NCBI GenBank assembly: GCA_019828595.1 | Contig: JAHQRK010000010.1 | Location: 1,860,001 to 1,924,000 of the forward strand | Reading direction: 5' to 3' | DNA: 64,000 nt | From: Aphanomyces cochlioides | Lineage: Eukaryota; Oomycota; Saprolegniomycetes; Saprolegniales; Verrucalvaceae | In this document: positions 41,384 through 51,097 of the stretch, one piece after another | Layout of the letters: each line of letters starts with the position of its first letter | Numbering within the stretch: position 1 is the stretch's first letter | Translations under genes and position numbers: made by a program | Notes under the pieces: model-generated | Databases searched by the model: none | What the model was told of the DNA's origin: nothing | What the model saw: the letters and a program-made list of their open reading frames with translations, nothing else

Positions 41384-42710
41384 TACCGCTCCATTTGATA
41401 GATAGATGCGTCTGTGTGTACGTCAAACGGGGCGTTGAAATCGGGGTATGATAGCAGCGTAGATTGTGCCACCATCAGTTTCACTTGTTCAAAAGCTTCC
41501 TCCGCTTGCTTTGTCCACACGAAGTTTTGTTTGTCCGACGTCAAAGCAGTCAAAGGAGCCATAATATGCTCCCTGTTTGGCCACAAGTCGCGATAGTAGT
41601 TCACCATTCCCATCAACTGCCTGACTTGTATTCTGTTTGTAGGCGGGCTCAAGTTCAGGATAGCCTCCACTTTCTTTTCTTGAGGGCGAATGCCATCGTT
41701 TGTCAGATGGAACCCAAGATAATCAACCTCCTCGGCGCACAATTTTGACTTCTGCCAGTGTGCAACAACCCGCCAGCAATCATTCGTTGCAATACCGCTC
41801 GCAATTGTTTCACGTGATCCTCCCATGTATTTTACACCACCAACAAATCGTCCAGGTATATGTAAACAAACTCCAAGTCTCCAAACAAACATGACATTGC
41901 AGCTTGGAACTCATCGGGTGCACAAGCAATGCCCATCGGTAATCGACAGTACCGATATTTGCCAAAAGGTAAGATAATTGCGGTGCAATCTCGGCTGGAC
42001 GGGTCTAACGTTCTTGCATAGTATCCCATTATCAATTCAAAGGCAGACCGATAGGGAGTGTATTGCATTGTTCGCATCATGTCGGGAATTTTTGGCAGCG
42101 GGAATGGACAACGAGCCACCAAGCGATTTAGTTTCCGAAAGTCCGACACCAGTCTCACGGTTCCATTCTTCTTGGGAAGGATAAATTTTGGCGCAGCCCA
42201 TGGTGAACTAACACACGGTTCGAGTACATCCAAGTCTACGAGACGTTTGACTTCCGCTTTGGTAGCTGCCATGTGAATTTGTGGTATCGGGTACGCCCGG
42301 AGAGCAATTGGTTTGGCGTTTGGTTTCATTGGTATGATGTAGGGGTCCATAGCCAGCGTGCCAATAGAGCCCTCGAAAGCCTTTCTGTAGTCGTTCAACA
42401 GAGCCCGCAGCTCTTGCCTTTGCTCTTCACCCAAATGCAGTGGTATCATTTCGTCAAATTCTGGTGGGGTATAGTCTCCATTCTTTTCAAAAGTTTCAAT
42501 CGTTTCCATAGCGCAAGCAATAGTGGCTTTCATAGACTGTGCAATGCCTTCCCATTCAATTGATAATGACTTGAAGTCTAGAACCATCCCTTGGGTTACG
42601 AGGAAATCAAGCCCAAATATAATGTCGTGCAGTAAGTCATCCGCGACGTTGCATGTTTGCTGACACCTTCGCGTAGCCGAAAAGTCAAGAAACTGGAAGG
42701 CCATGTCCAC
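41338..42710 (-). pseudogene. Gypsy 3 reverse transcriptase
   Basis: The frame 41832-42710 has the RT entry (VSSPWAAPKFILPKKNGTVR), then SDFRKLNRLVARCPFPLPKI, the active site VYIYLDDLLVV and MGIACAPDEFQ. At the first catalytic position it reads SAFELIMGYYAR where LDL or LDI is expected, i.e. Glu for Asp. The frame stops just after YLDD, and a second frame (41338-41892) continues with the thumb and RNase H start (GFHLTNDGIRPQEKKVEAIL, LMGMVNYYRDLWPNREHIMAP, FDVHTDASIY). The frameshift and active-site change show decay. Confidence 0.85.
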
Positions 42711-42860
42711 CTGCCCCTATGTTTCCCATGATTTCCCATCAGCATTAACATATCGGGTTGTCGATGTTGTATCAATTTGTTCGGTCAACAGTTTTGGTAC
42801 ACCCAGAGTCGAGGAGTCCCTTAATGATTTGATTGTCCCGGTTCATCAGTTTCACGTCCA
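42711..42860 (-). pseudogene. Gypsy 3 protease remnant
   Basis: On the minus strand a short frame reads IIKGLLDSGCTKTVDRT, matching the 'DSG' active-site loop of retropepsins, and stops a few codons later. The rest of the domain continues in another frame toward the RT. It joins the end of the Gag frame. Confidence 0.6.
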
Positions 42861-43655
42861 TCAGCAGCAGATGTGTTCAATGTCCGTTGTGGTTGCGGCG
42901 CTTGCCATGTTGTATACTCTATTCGTCTTACTGACTTCGTCGTCCACTTCCAATTGCATGACGGTGCTTCGTTCATTTTCGGATGTATTGAATTTCACCT
43001 TCCGTGCATGAGTCCCTTTTTGTTCACAAATGATGACATTCTTTGGATTATCAGGCCGGTTGCAGTCTTTGCTGTTGTGGTTCCAAGCCGCCGACGAGCC
43101 TTGTTCATTGCAAAAGCGGCAAAATCTTTCAGTCCAACCGCTACTTTTGTCTCCCTTTTTTCCGTTTGGGTTCTTCGTTTGTTTGTTTGGTTTGTTTTGT
43201 GAATGTCTATTTTGGCGCTCAGGTGTGGCGCCATCACTGTGTTTTGACTTGCTTAGTCGGTTGCGAAGATTGTTTTTGTAAGCAATAGATGCCTCACATT
43301 CGATAAATGAAGCTTCCAACTCTTGCAGCTCATTGAACGTTCTTGCACCATATCGGTCTCGGTGCATGAATAAAAGCTCATGGTCCATTGATTCCATGTA
43401 CATATCTTGTATTTCTTGAGGGTTCCAAGGTTGATTCTCACCATCTTGTAGAATGTCAAACATGTACACATATTCCATGAAGTCATTGGCAACAGATTTG
43501 GATCCCTTTGTCAAGTTTCGCAATCGTTCTCGTAGCAATTGACGAGTTCCCAATGGGCAAAATACTCTGGTCAATGCTGAGAGTCCAGCAAGAACACTCT
43601 CTCCTGGTCTTGGTTCTCCTTGCTGACGTGCCTCAGCTGTAGCAACGTATCTCAA
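42861..43655 (-). CDS. Gypsy 3 Gag
   Basis: 264-codon frame. The capsid-like N-terminal part contains ESVLAGLSALTRVFCPLGTR, QLLRERLRNLTKG, SVANDFMEYVYMFDIL and ELQELEASFIECEASIAYKN. A Lys/Asn/Gln-rich basic linker follows, then a zinc-knuckle-like CRFCNEQGSSAAWNHNSKDC with a longer spacer than canonical CCHC, and an acidic tail. It ends in CC at the stop. Role as in other Gypsy Gag proteins: RNA packaging. It lies about 70 bp inside the 5' LTR end at 43726. Confidence 0.75.
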   Translation of the reverse strand: MRYVATAEARQQGEPRPGESVLAGLSALTRVFCPLGTRQLLRERLRNLTKGSKSVANDFMEYVYMFDILQDGENQPWNPQEIQDMYMESMDHELLFMHRDRYGARTFNELQELEASFIECEASIAYKNNLRNRLSKSKHSDGATPERQNRHSQNKPNKQTKNPNGKKGDKSSGWTERFCRFCNEQGSSAAWNHNSKDCNRPDNPKNVIICEQKGTHARKVKFNTSENERSTVMQLEVDDEVSKTNRVYNMASAATTTDIEHICC

Positions 43656-43918
43656 ATGATTTTCATTGTCTTGACACTTGAACTCATTCTTCCCGTGTCG
43701 ACACTTTACGTTTGATTAATCAAAATGCCGTGTCTTCACGATCTGAATTGGCTTGTAAGGTAAATTGAATAATGGCTTAGGTTCACTTATGCCAGGCTAC
43801 ATCCTTTCCACTACTCTACTTGTTCTCTCATATGCATTATGTTCTCTCATATGACTGTTCTACATATGCATTTTCTCACGTATGGTATCTTGATAGCTGA
43901 TGTGGTCAAACCATGACA

Positions 43919-44549
43919 AGCTGGTAGTCCTTCGTCTCGGAGCTCTATGCAGGATGTCTGGTGGATGACGCGTTCAACCGTCAACAGCGCTCTAAGCCAT
44001 GGGTCATGCTCCTGGAGAAATCGGTTTCTGCCGCGAACTTACTGCTGTGCCCTGGCGCGTGGCTTGTCGTGACCATTGTTGCGTGCTTGTGAATGATGAA
44101 GAATTGCGAAGCGCGTCGAACATCCTCGCCGGTCGTGGTGCTTCGGTGGCTTTCCCACTGGATTCTTCGCGACCACATTACCGACGTCACAAACGACAAC
44201 AACGAGCAATTTAGGAGGAATCCAGACGTCGTCTTTCATCTCACTGTCCTCTGCCATCTCCCAAAGTTGTCGGCTTTCAAAGTGAACCACGCCGTGGTGT
44301 AGCTCCTGACGAACACAGAGCGGGACTGTCTTGTGAGCCTCGCGACGCTCCCATCTTCCTTTCATCTCGTGAGTTCTGCGGCTTAGAAAGTCTGTGCGTA
44401 CCCCCAACACGTACGCTCCAGCGCAAAGCGACGATGGAGTTAAGCAGCCTTGCTGTCTCGTGGAGGCTGTGCTCCAGTAGAGGATGCACTCTGACGATCC
44501 TTACCCCGAGTATAGCTGAGCCATGCAGCTATATTGATCGACTCTTCGC
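43919..44549. other. No recognised gene
   Basis: Contains overlapping ORFs (43981-44202, 44039-44410) without recognisable motifs; probably non-coding flank of the M96-like fragment that follows. Confidence 0.4.
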
Positions 44550-44920
44550 GTGAACAATATTCGCATGCGTATATTGAGGACCACCATTCAGTGATCATGG
44601 CCAGGAGCGTCTTGGAGGACGCACTGCTGCTGCATATGCCGAAAGGCCATTCAGGGCAACCCTAGCATTCAGCACGACCAACGCTGTTGTGTATGTTGCG
44701 GTGGATCCAGTGTTGGCGTCCAAGAAGTCGTTGATGGACCAGTCAGCAGTGTTGGAAAGCCATGCATCACTCATCGCAAGCACAATGCCAAAACCGACGT
44801 CCTCCATGTCGTGACAAAGCTGAACGAGACGATCGTTGTGCCTCATCCGATTCATAAAACGCTAGTGGATCGTGGCAGAATGTTCTTGGTGGTCAATCAA
44901 ATAGTTCATCCTCTGCGCGT
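44550..44920 (+). pseudogene. M96-like pseudogene B2 (exon 3-4 remnant)
   Basis: Exon 3 tail (IMARSVLEDALLLHMPKG) and exon 4 (VVYVAVDPVLASKKSLMDQS, AVLESHASLIAS, later frame IRFIKR / VDRGRMFLVVNQ) are recognisable in changing frames. The bZIP-coding exon and exon 2 are absent. Confidence 0.75.
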
Positions 44921-45989
44921 GTCCATCTTTGCCTTCGTGGACGAATCTACGATATTTCAATCCGCAAGAGCAATGTGGCTCCCGGTGTTGCCACGTCATG
45001 AGCTTATACAACCCAACGACGGTCATCGCCTCAATCTTCGGCAGCTCCAACATGGCACGACAGACTACGACATGCCAATACACTGTACCCAGAGAAATGC
45101 GTTGGAGTAAGCCACCGATGCCGCAACCAAGCCATGATTGCTTCTGCATCCTCCTGACTGCAAACAGTTGTATGGAACTCTGAAACATGGATGCTCCCTC
45201 AAACACACTCGGTTCAAACTTGTGAGACCAGCATCACCACCATCACAAGACAATCGCCGGGTAGCACAGCACGCTCGGGTTTCAGCCGACTCCGCGACAT
45301 GTTAAGCTCAACATCGCTCCCATTTACCAGACCAGCCACCATTGGCAACGCACTACCAACCTTCCACGAGGAGGCCACGCCATTCCTTAACCGGGGTTAC
45401 TCTGTTCATGAACCAGATTGCACTATGTTGTTACATCCGTTCGGCCCCAGGAGTAAATTCGTTAACATGTACACTATCCGGTTAAAATTCGTCAACCTGA
45501 AATCTCGAGACTGTATTCCTAACTCCACTTAAGCCTCAGCATAGTTCCTTTAACAGGCCTCATCAGGGTGGCGGCACGGCCTTACGGCCCCAGAGTACGC
45601 ACGCACGGGTGCACCAGCAGGGCTGTCTGTAATCTTGGCGATACACAACTGTTTCAATCTCGACGTGCTTCTTTTGCGGCGTGCCACGCGAGGAACGTGC
45701 AAAGAATTTACGAATTGCGTGAACCATTAAAATCCGGTTTGAAACATGTATCTATTCCACATTACTGCTGTTCGTCCAGCAGTACGACGTCGTGCGGACA
45801 TCTCCGACACCAAGCTAAAACGAGAGACAGCCCGAAGTAAGCGCAAGAGAGCGTCACCCTCTTCAATCCGTCGGCATCCTGGTTGCTCAGCGGTGCAGAG
45901 AGGCGTGGTTGTTCTTCGTAATTGGGTTTGATGGCATATGGCAGCACTTTGTCGAAGCTGTCGAGTCGAACTTTCGGCTCAGTTCGACA
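44921..45989. other. Intergenic, no gene recognised
   Basis: The string gttgccacgtcatgagct at 44988-45005 resembles conserved blocks behind other B-type copies (47551, 62116). Otherwise nothing recognised. The last ~60 bp before 45990 match the upstream flank of gene B1. Confidence 0.45.
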
Positions 45990-47454
45990 ATGATGGCTGC
46001 GACGAACTATGTCCCAAGCAGTATGTGGGACGAACTGTGCTTGCTCCTCGCGACGGACGAAGGCCTCCACGATGAAATGACCACTGTCTGTGATATCCTC
46101 CAAGGAGACTCGCCTGACGAAGCGAGCGACACGGCATCTCCCTCCAAGTCGCAGCATGTATTTCACTCCACAACACCGCAGACAACTCCAACACAGCGGC
46201 CGAGAAAGCCAAGGACGCGGCCGCATTTTGACGTCAGACAGAAGCAAGAAATGATCTTGCTCCGACGTGAAGTTGATATCCTGAAGAAGCATCTGACGGC
46301 GAGTCAGACGAAAGGCAAGCGACCACTCGATATGACCAAGTGGGAAAAAGCAGCCAAGAGCGAATGCATGGAGAAGAATCGATCGATTCAAGAGAACGAA
46401 CAACTTAAAGAAGCCGTGCATCAACAAGCGACGTTGATCCAGCAGATGGAGAAACTCTGCAACAAGAAGATGCGTTTGACAGCAGTATTACTCGATCTCC
46501 TTTGTAACCATGCTAAAATGGGAATTACCACGTAGGAAGACGCCGAAGCATGGCAGGATTATCGCTTGGCAGCTCATGAATCGCTTCGCGTGGCGGCGAT
46601 TCACGCGATTGCAGACCGCCAGTACCGTCGCATGCAGAATGCCTTCATCCAGGCGGGTGTCTTTGGCTGCACGAAGGATTTATTCCGGACGCGGATCACC
46701 GAAAAAAATCCCAAGTCATTTGCCATTGAGATGGCCAACCACGTGACGCTTCCAGCTCCATTCCGTGTCGTCAGTTCTGCAGCTTGGAGAATCATTGGTG
46801 GCCCCGACGGATATGTGATGACACAAGGAACGATAGAGGTAAGCCAGCCTAGATGCTAGAGGAGGCTCATCCTACGCTAGACAACGGACTTTGTCGATCG
46901 TCACACTGTATACAGCCGACTCGTGCTAAATCAATCTGACGGATCAACTGTGCATTCAAATTTCATTCGCAAGCGGTACATCGAGGAAGACCGCGAAGTA
47001 ATCGTCGCGCGGAGTGTCTTGGAAGATGCGCTGGTGCCGCACATGTCGAAAGGCGCCGTCGATAACAAATGTTTGTGGTTCGACTGCTTTGACTTGACCT
47101 TCACGCTCACTGCCTCATAGGTTTGAAGTCGAACCACTTCCAGGTAAACCTTCGACACATTGCAGCTTGACATGTGTGGTCCAAACGACCATCGACACCA
47201 CCAAGGTTTCAAATTTGTCTGCCATCGACGAGAAAACCGTGGTGGAGACTCTCACGCTACAAGCGTCGCTCATTATGGACTCCTACGAGCCAAAAACCGG
47301 CATGTTCCACATCGTGACGAAATCGATGGAGCCTCTGGCTGTGCCACATCCGATCCACCTTACGCTCGATCGCGGCAGAATGTTCTTGACCGCGCTTGAA
47401 GACGAGGTCAACCGAGCAGTGCGACAAGACAACCATTTCCCCTTAACGTCATGA
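45990..47454 (+). CDS. M96-like protein B3 (subfamily B), intact
   Basis: Exons 45990-46484, 46536-46838, 46881-47077 and 47121-47454; introns 51, 42 and 43 nt; 442 residues with the first of two adjacent ATGs. Starts MMAATNYVPSSMWDELCLLL. The basic region RPRKPRTRPHFDVRQKQEM and zipper are identical to B1 from about codon 70 on, and intron 1 is nearly identical to that of B1. Exon 3, intron 3 and the first half of exon 4 are nearly identical to B4 at 60.5 kb. Such mosaic similarity suggests gene conversion. No stop or frameshift was seen. The exact function is unknown; the family is linked to mating in Phytophthora. Confidence 0.82.
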
Positions 47455-48329
47455 ACGACCAAGGTTTCTTTCTTTCATCTTTACATGTTCATGTGATCTC
47501 AGTCTTGACTTGGCGGAGACTTGTCATTGCTTTGGTTTCCTCTTTGTCTGTGGTCGTGCTGCCACGTCATGAACACAACAATCTGACGACATAGTGTCTC
47601 TCGTCTTGAGGCCAGCCCACCCATTTGTCACTACAAACCGACTGATGTTATGAAGCCAAGGCTTGTGTGACGAGCGCTATGTGACTGCCTTCCAGCTCGC
47701 TTGTTGACAGCAGCTATGCTCATGACGGCCATGAGCGAATGATCAATCATGATATTCAGCGACGACAGATAACTGCTGCGTATCTAGCCGTGATCAACAG
47801 CATGGTCTTCGTGGCTTATCATGTTGCCTCGTTATGAATGACTGCAACCCATGGGGAGAAAAATCCATAGTTAGCGAGAGCTAACAGCTAAAAGAAGTCG
47901 TGCATCCACTTGGAAGTGGAAGCTGATGGTACCGCTTGCAAGCACTGCAGTCGCTTCGAGTGGTGGCGATTCACGCGACTGCAGAACGACTCTACGATGA
48001 AGGCCTTCATCCAATCTTGGCTTGTATGCTGGACGTAGATCGAGAACACCTTGGGCAAAAACCGCGTGCATTAGATTTTGCTGCGTTCACCCACTTGGAT
48101 ACCTCGAGGGGATGCTGCTAGAATGGATAGAAACTGAACTGGATCAAAGTTGTGAAATGGCATAGTGTGTGTCGAACGTGTCTTCATGTCTGAAGCGATG
48201 ATTGGTCAACGTTCGTCGTCGGATTGTTGAGTTCATGACGTGGCAGCACGACCAGCCACAAACTGTAAACACCAGCAGTCCATATCGCCTGGAGAATGAA
48301 AACACTTGGTTTTTCATGAATCATGATGG
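47455..48329. other. Region between convergent B-type copies, with inverted repeat and a small M96-like fragment
   Basis: Inverted copies of the block cgtgctgccacgtcatgaac lie at 47555-47574 and about 48228-48250. A short exon 2-like piece (SLRVVAIHATAERLY) occurs at 47942-48000 on the plus strand. No other gene. Confidence 0.55.
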
Positions 48330-49530
48330 TTAGAAGGACAAGTGATCTTTTGACTGCATGGTATGGTTGACTTCATGCTCAAGAGCGGTCATGAAAATTC
48401 GGCCGCGGTCGATTTGAGTAAGGAGGACGGGATATGCCCCACCGAGTGGTTCTAATGGCGGCATCGCGACGTGGAACTTGCCTGTTTTCAGGTTGTGGTT
48501 CTTTCCAACACGCGAAGCTTGTTGCATCAGATTCTCCAGCAAGGACCGTTCATCCAACGACGACATGTTAAAAGCTTCGGTGGGGTCGACGGCCACGTGG
48601 ACCACAAAGTTGACGCTGCAGTGGGTCATGGGACGACTTGGCAGTCACTCGACTTCGAACCTACGAAGTAGAAATTTAAGCTAAGACATGTCAAGCCAAC
48701 GCAATCGGACCAGATGCATTTGTTTTCGACGGCACCTTTCGACATGTGCGGCACGAGGGCGTCCTCGAAGACACTCCGCGCCACGATCACTTCGCGGTCT
48801 TCCTCCAAGTAATGTTTCCGAATATTATTCGCATGCAAAGTTGATCCATCAGGTTGAGAGAGCGTGACTCGACTGTAGATGGTGTTTGGATCGACAAAGT
48901 CGGTAGTCTACGATCGAATGGACCTCCGCTAGCTGAGTGCCCTGCTTACCTCGATCGTTCCTGGGGTTGGCACGAGATCTTCTGGGCCGACAAAGACTCT
49001 CCAAGCTGCAGAACTCACGATATGGAACGGAGCAGGAAGCGTCACATGGTTCACTAACTCAAAGATAAAGCAGTTGGGACCTTGCGTGGTGATCCGCGTC
49101 CGGAATAAATCCTCCGTTGAGCCAAAGATTTCGGCTTGGATGAATACATTCTGCATGCGGCGGTACTGTCGATTGGCAATCGCATGGATTGCCGCCACTC
49201 GGAGAGATTCCTGCGCTGCCAAGCGATAATTCTGCCACGCCTCGGGGTCGTCCTACATAGAGGCAATTTGCATCTTCATGTTGCAGAGTTTCTCCATTTG
49301 CTGGATCCGCGTCGCCTGTCGAAGCACGGCTTCTTTAAGCTGTTCGTTCGCTTGAAACGACCCGCCTCTCGATGCGCTCGCTTTTCGTGGTCTTCTCTCA
49401 CTTTGACATGTCAAGAGGTCGCTTGGTCTTGGCTTGGCTGACTACCAAATGCCTCTTGATTGCTCAACTTTACATTGCAGCATGACCAACTCTTGCTTCT
49501 TCCTGAAGTCAAAATGCGGCCGATTACTCG
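48330..49530 (-). pseudogene. M96-like pseudogene B5
   Basis: Exons 2-4 are well preserved on the minus strand: AAQESLRVAAIHAIANRQYR and GSTEDLFRTRIT (48930-49255), NIRKHYLEEDREVIVARSVF (48660-48910), and TGKFHVAMPPLEPLGG, DRGRIFMTALEHEVNHTMQS to a stop at 48330. Exon 4 has a TGA at its fifth codon (FEVE then stop), and exon 1 (49260-49530) is broken by frameshifts, though SFQANEQLKEAVLRQATRIQ and PHFDFRKKQELVMLQ are still readable. Subfamily B by its exon 4. Confidence 0.82.
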
Positions 49531-49544
49531 GAGTGCTCTAAAAA

Positions 49545-49893
49545 ACACTTCAATCTATTTAATCGGTTATTATGATGGCAGGGATCGCTGGAAGTCGACG
49601 ATAGTTTTGTTGATGCATCAATTGGAGCCTCTTTCTTCGTTCGACGAGCGTTTGTTGGAGAAGGCCACCTTGCATGGATCTAAATCTGCTTTGACGGCGG
49701 CACCCGGAAACATACCAGGTTCAGTCGGTGGTTCAGAGAACGACAGCTTTTCAAAATTCATCCTTGGTGCTTCGACCATCTCGTCGACTGTGCTTGGTTT
49801 TGTATCATGGACCGAGTCGGCAGTGACATGGCCAAGTATTGTAGTAATTCGAGAAGACGATGACGTGATAGGCGTCAGTTGGAACCTACAGTG
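49545..49893 (-). pseudogene. M96-like exon 4 fragment, subfamily A
   Basis: Minus strand: LTPITSSSSRITT, HVTADSVHDTKPSTVDEMVE, FSEPPTEPGMFPGAAVKADL, followed by frame changes. It is an isolated A-type exon 4 directly upstream of the broken exon 1 of the B5 copy. Confidence 0.78.
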
Positions 49894-50136
49894 ATTGCTA
49901 TGAGCTGGGAATTTCAGCTTGGAATAGTTTTTACCAGTAAGGTTATTTCACTTGTCGATAAAATTGCTTCGAATAAATACGTACTCGACTTGTTGTCATT
50001 CGCAAGCATGAGCCATGACATCATCGTCATGGAAGGGCTGAAGGGGTTTCCAAAATTTAGGGGTGAAGGGGTTGTACTATCCGGACAGTATGAAATTCAA
50101 CCGGATGACTCCATGCCACATTGAATTTGCCACCAA
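49894..50136 (+). other. Short ORF upstream of hairpin, possibly same kinase-like gene
   Basis: The frame 49879-50124 (plus) includes VISLVDKIASNKYVLDLLSF and HDIIVMEGLKGF, compatible with the N-lobe/hinge of a kinase-like fold, but too little for a firm call. It ends just before the hairpin at 50137. Confidence 0.3.
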
Positions 50137-50221
50137 ACGAGCATGCGACAGCTATTCCGCACCCCAAACGATCCAGGGCGCTTGGATCGTTTGGGGTGCG
50201 GAATAGCTGTCGCATGCTCGT
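50137..50221. repeat. Perfect 85-bp hairpin (39-bp arms, 7-nt loop)
   Basis: Left arm 50137-50175 starts acgagcatgcgacagctatt and right arm 50183-50221 is its exact inverse complement. The loop is gggcgct. No A/T-rich ends or target duplication, so it does not look like a MITE. The right arm runs seamlessly into the kinase-like frame (CRMLVNSHVANLFDLLWQLH), suggesting that a piece of that gene was copied in inverse orientation. Confidence 0.95.
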
Positions 50222-50570
50222 AAATTCTCACGTTGCCAACCTCTTTGATTTACTGTGGCAGCTCCATCGCATCGACTTGGTCCATGGAGATCCACGCGTG
50301 CCGAACGTGATTGTCCACGATGGAAAGCTTCTCTGGATTGATTTGGCGCAAGTGATGCGAGCAATTCCAGCGCTGCGCAAGTTGGATGCGGAGATACTCG
50401 CCAAGTCGATCCTCTATCGCCAAGTCGAACTCCCAACGGAGCCCCCCGAGTTGATCGCGGCGTATGGCATGGACCCGACGCAAGACAACATGAAGCGTCT
50501 CGCCGCACGAGTCGGCAAAGTATTTGAGCCATGGGATGTCGACGCTGAAGCACTTGTGGCTGCCCACTGA
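50222..50570 (+). pseudogene. Kinase-like fold fragment (HGDxRxxN catalytic loop)
   Basis: About 115 codons up to TGA 50568-50570. The segment LHRIDLVHGDPRVPNVIV followed by GKLLWIDLAQVM matches the catalytic loop (H-G-D-x-R-x-x-N) and the D-containing metal-binding strand of kinase-like folds, of the variety seen in oomycete Crinkler-type and small-molecule kinases rather than HRD protein kinases. The N-lobe, including the ATP-binding lysine, is not recognisable upstream because of the hairpin rearrangement. A C-terminal helical part (LDAEILAKSILYRQVELP) follows. Probably a broken gene; substrate unknown. Confidence 0.5.
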
Positions 50571-51097
50571 TGGAGCAAACGCAGACTCAACTAAAAGACT
50601 CGTGGAACCCAACGCTTGTTGTCCAGGTGCTTGTTCAGCTCATTCAATTTTAAGTCACGAATTGACTTCAGGCGATTCCTGCGGCTTGCTTTGACCCTCT
50701 CTTCTCAGAGCTATTCAAAGAGCTTGACAAATTAGGCAAGTAATAATCTTATGCTCGTTTCTTGATGATATTCTGTAGATTCGACTGCTTTACTACCACA
50801 ACTCAAATGGATGCAAGTGTTGTTACATCTACCTACTTTACAGCATGTCATTACATCCAAGCTACTTTGCAGTGAGAGTTCAAGCTCTGCCCTGAAATTC
50901 AACACCATGAGGGGCCACGCAGTTCGCAGCGCGAGGCGCTATTAATAATTTCAAAACTTTTTGGTTTGCCCAGACTTTGTTTATCAAAGCGGTTATCTTT
51001 TTATGAAATATTATCCGGAATATGTGCTGTTTAATGGAATTATTAGACCTCTTGTTCATAATAATTCCATACTGGTATATATTATATTCTATTAATA
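50571..51097. other. Intergenic, no feature seen
   Basis: AT-rich towards the Tc1 element. No ORF or repeat recognised. Confidence 0.4.

Larger units (their letters stand above)
39762..43918 (-). mobile_element. Compact Ty3/Gypsy-like element 3 (LTRs 174/193 bp)
   Basis: LTRs at 39762-39935 and 43726-43918 read TGTCATGG...CGGCA on the minus strand, with a small internal duplication (ttctctcatatgcattatg) enlarging the right copy. Perfect 5-bp target duplication AGCTG at 39757-39761 and 43919-43923. A polypurine tract ccatggggggaa precedes the 3' LTR on the minus strand. Internal order is gag, protease, RT, RNase H, integrase. Only 4.16 kb long. Several catalytic residues are altered, so it is inactive. 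Confidence 0.92.

Noticed and set aside
43981..44410. Overlapping ORFs in both strands
   Set aside because: Similar lengths on both strands, no recognisable motif; probably GC-balanced non-coding sequence.
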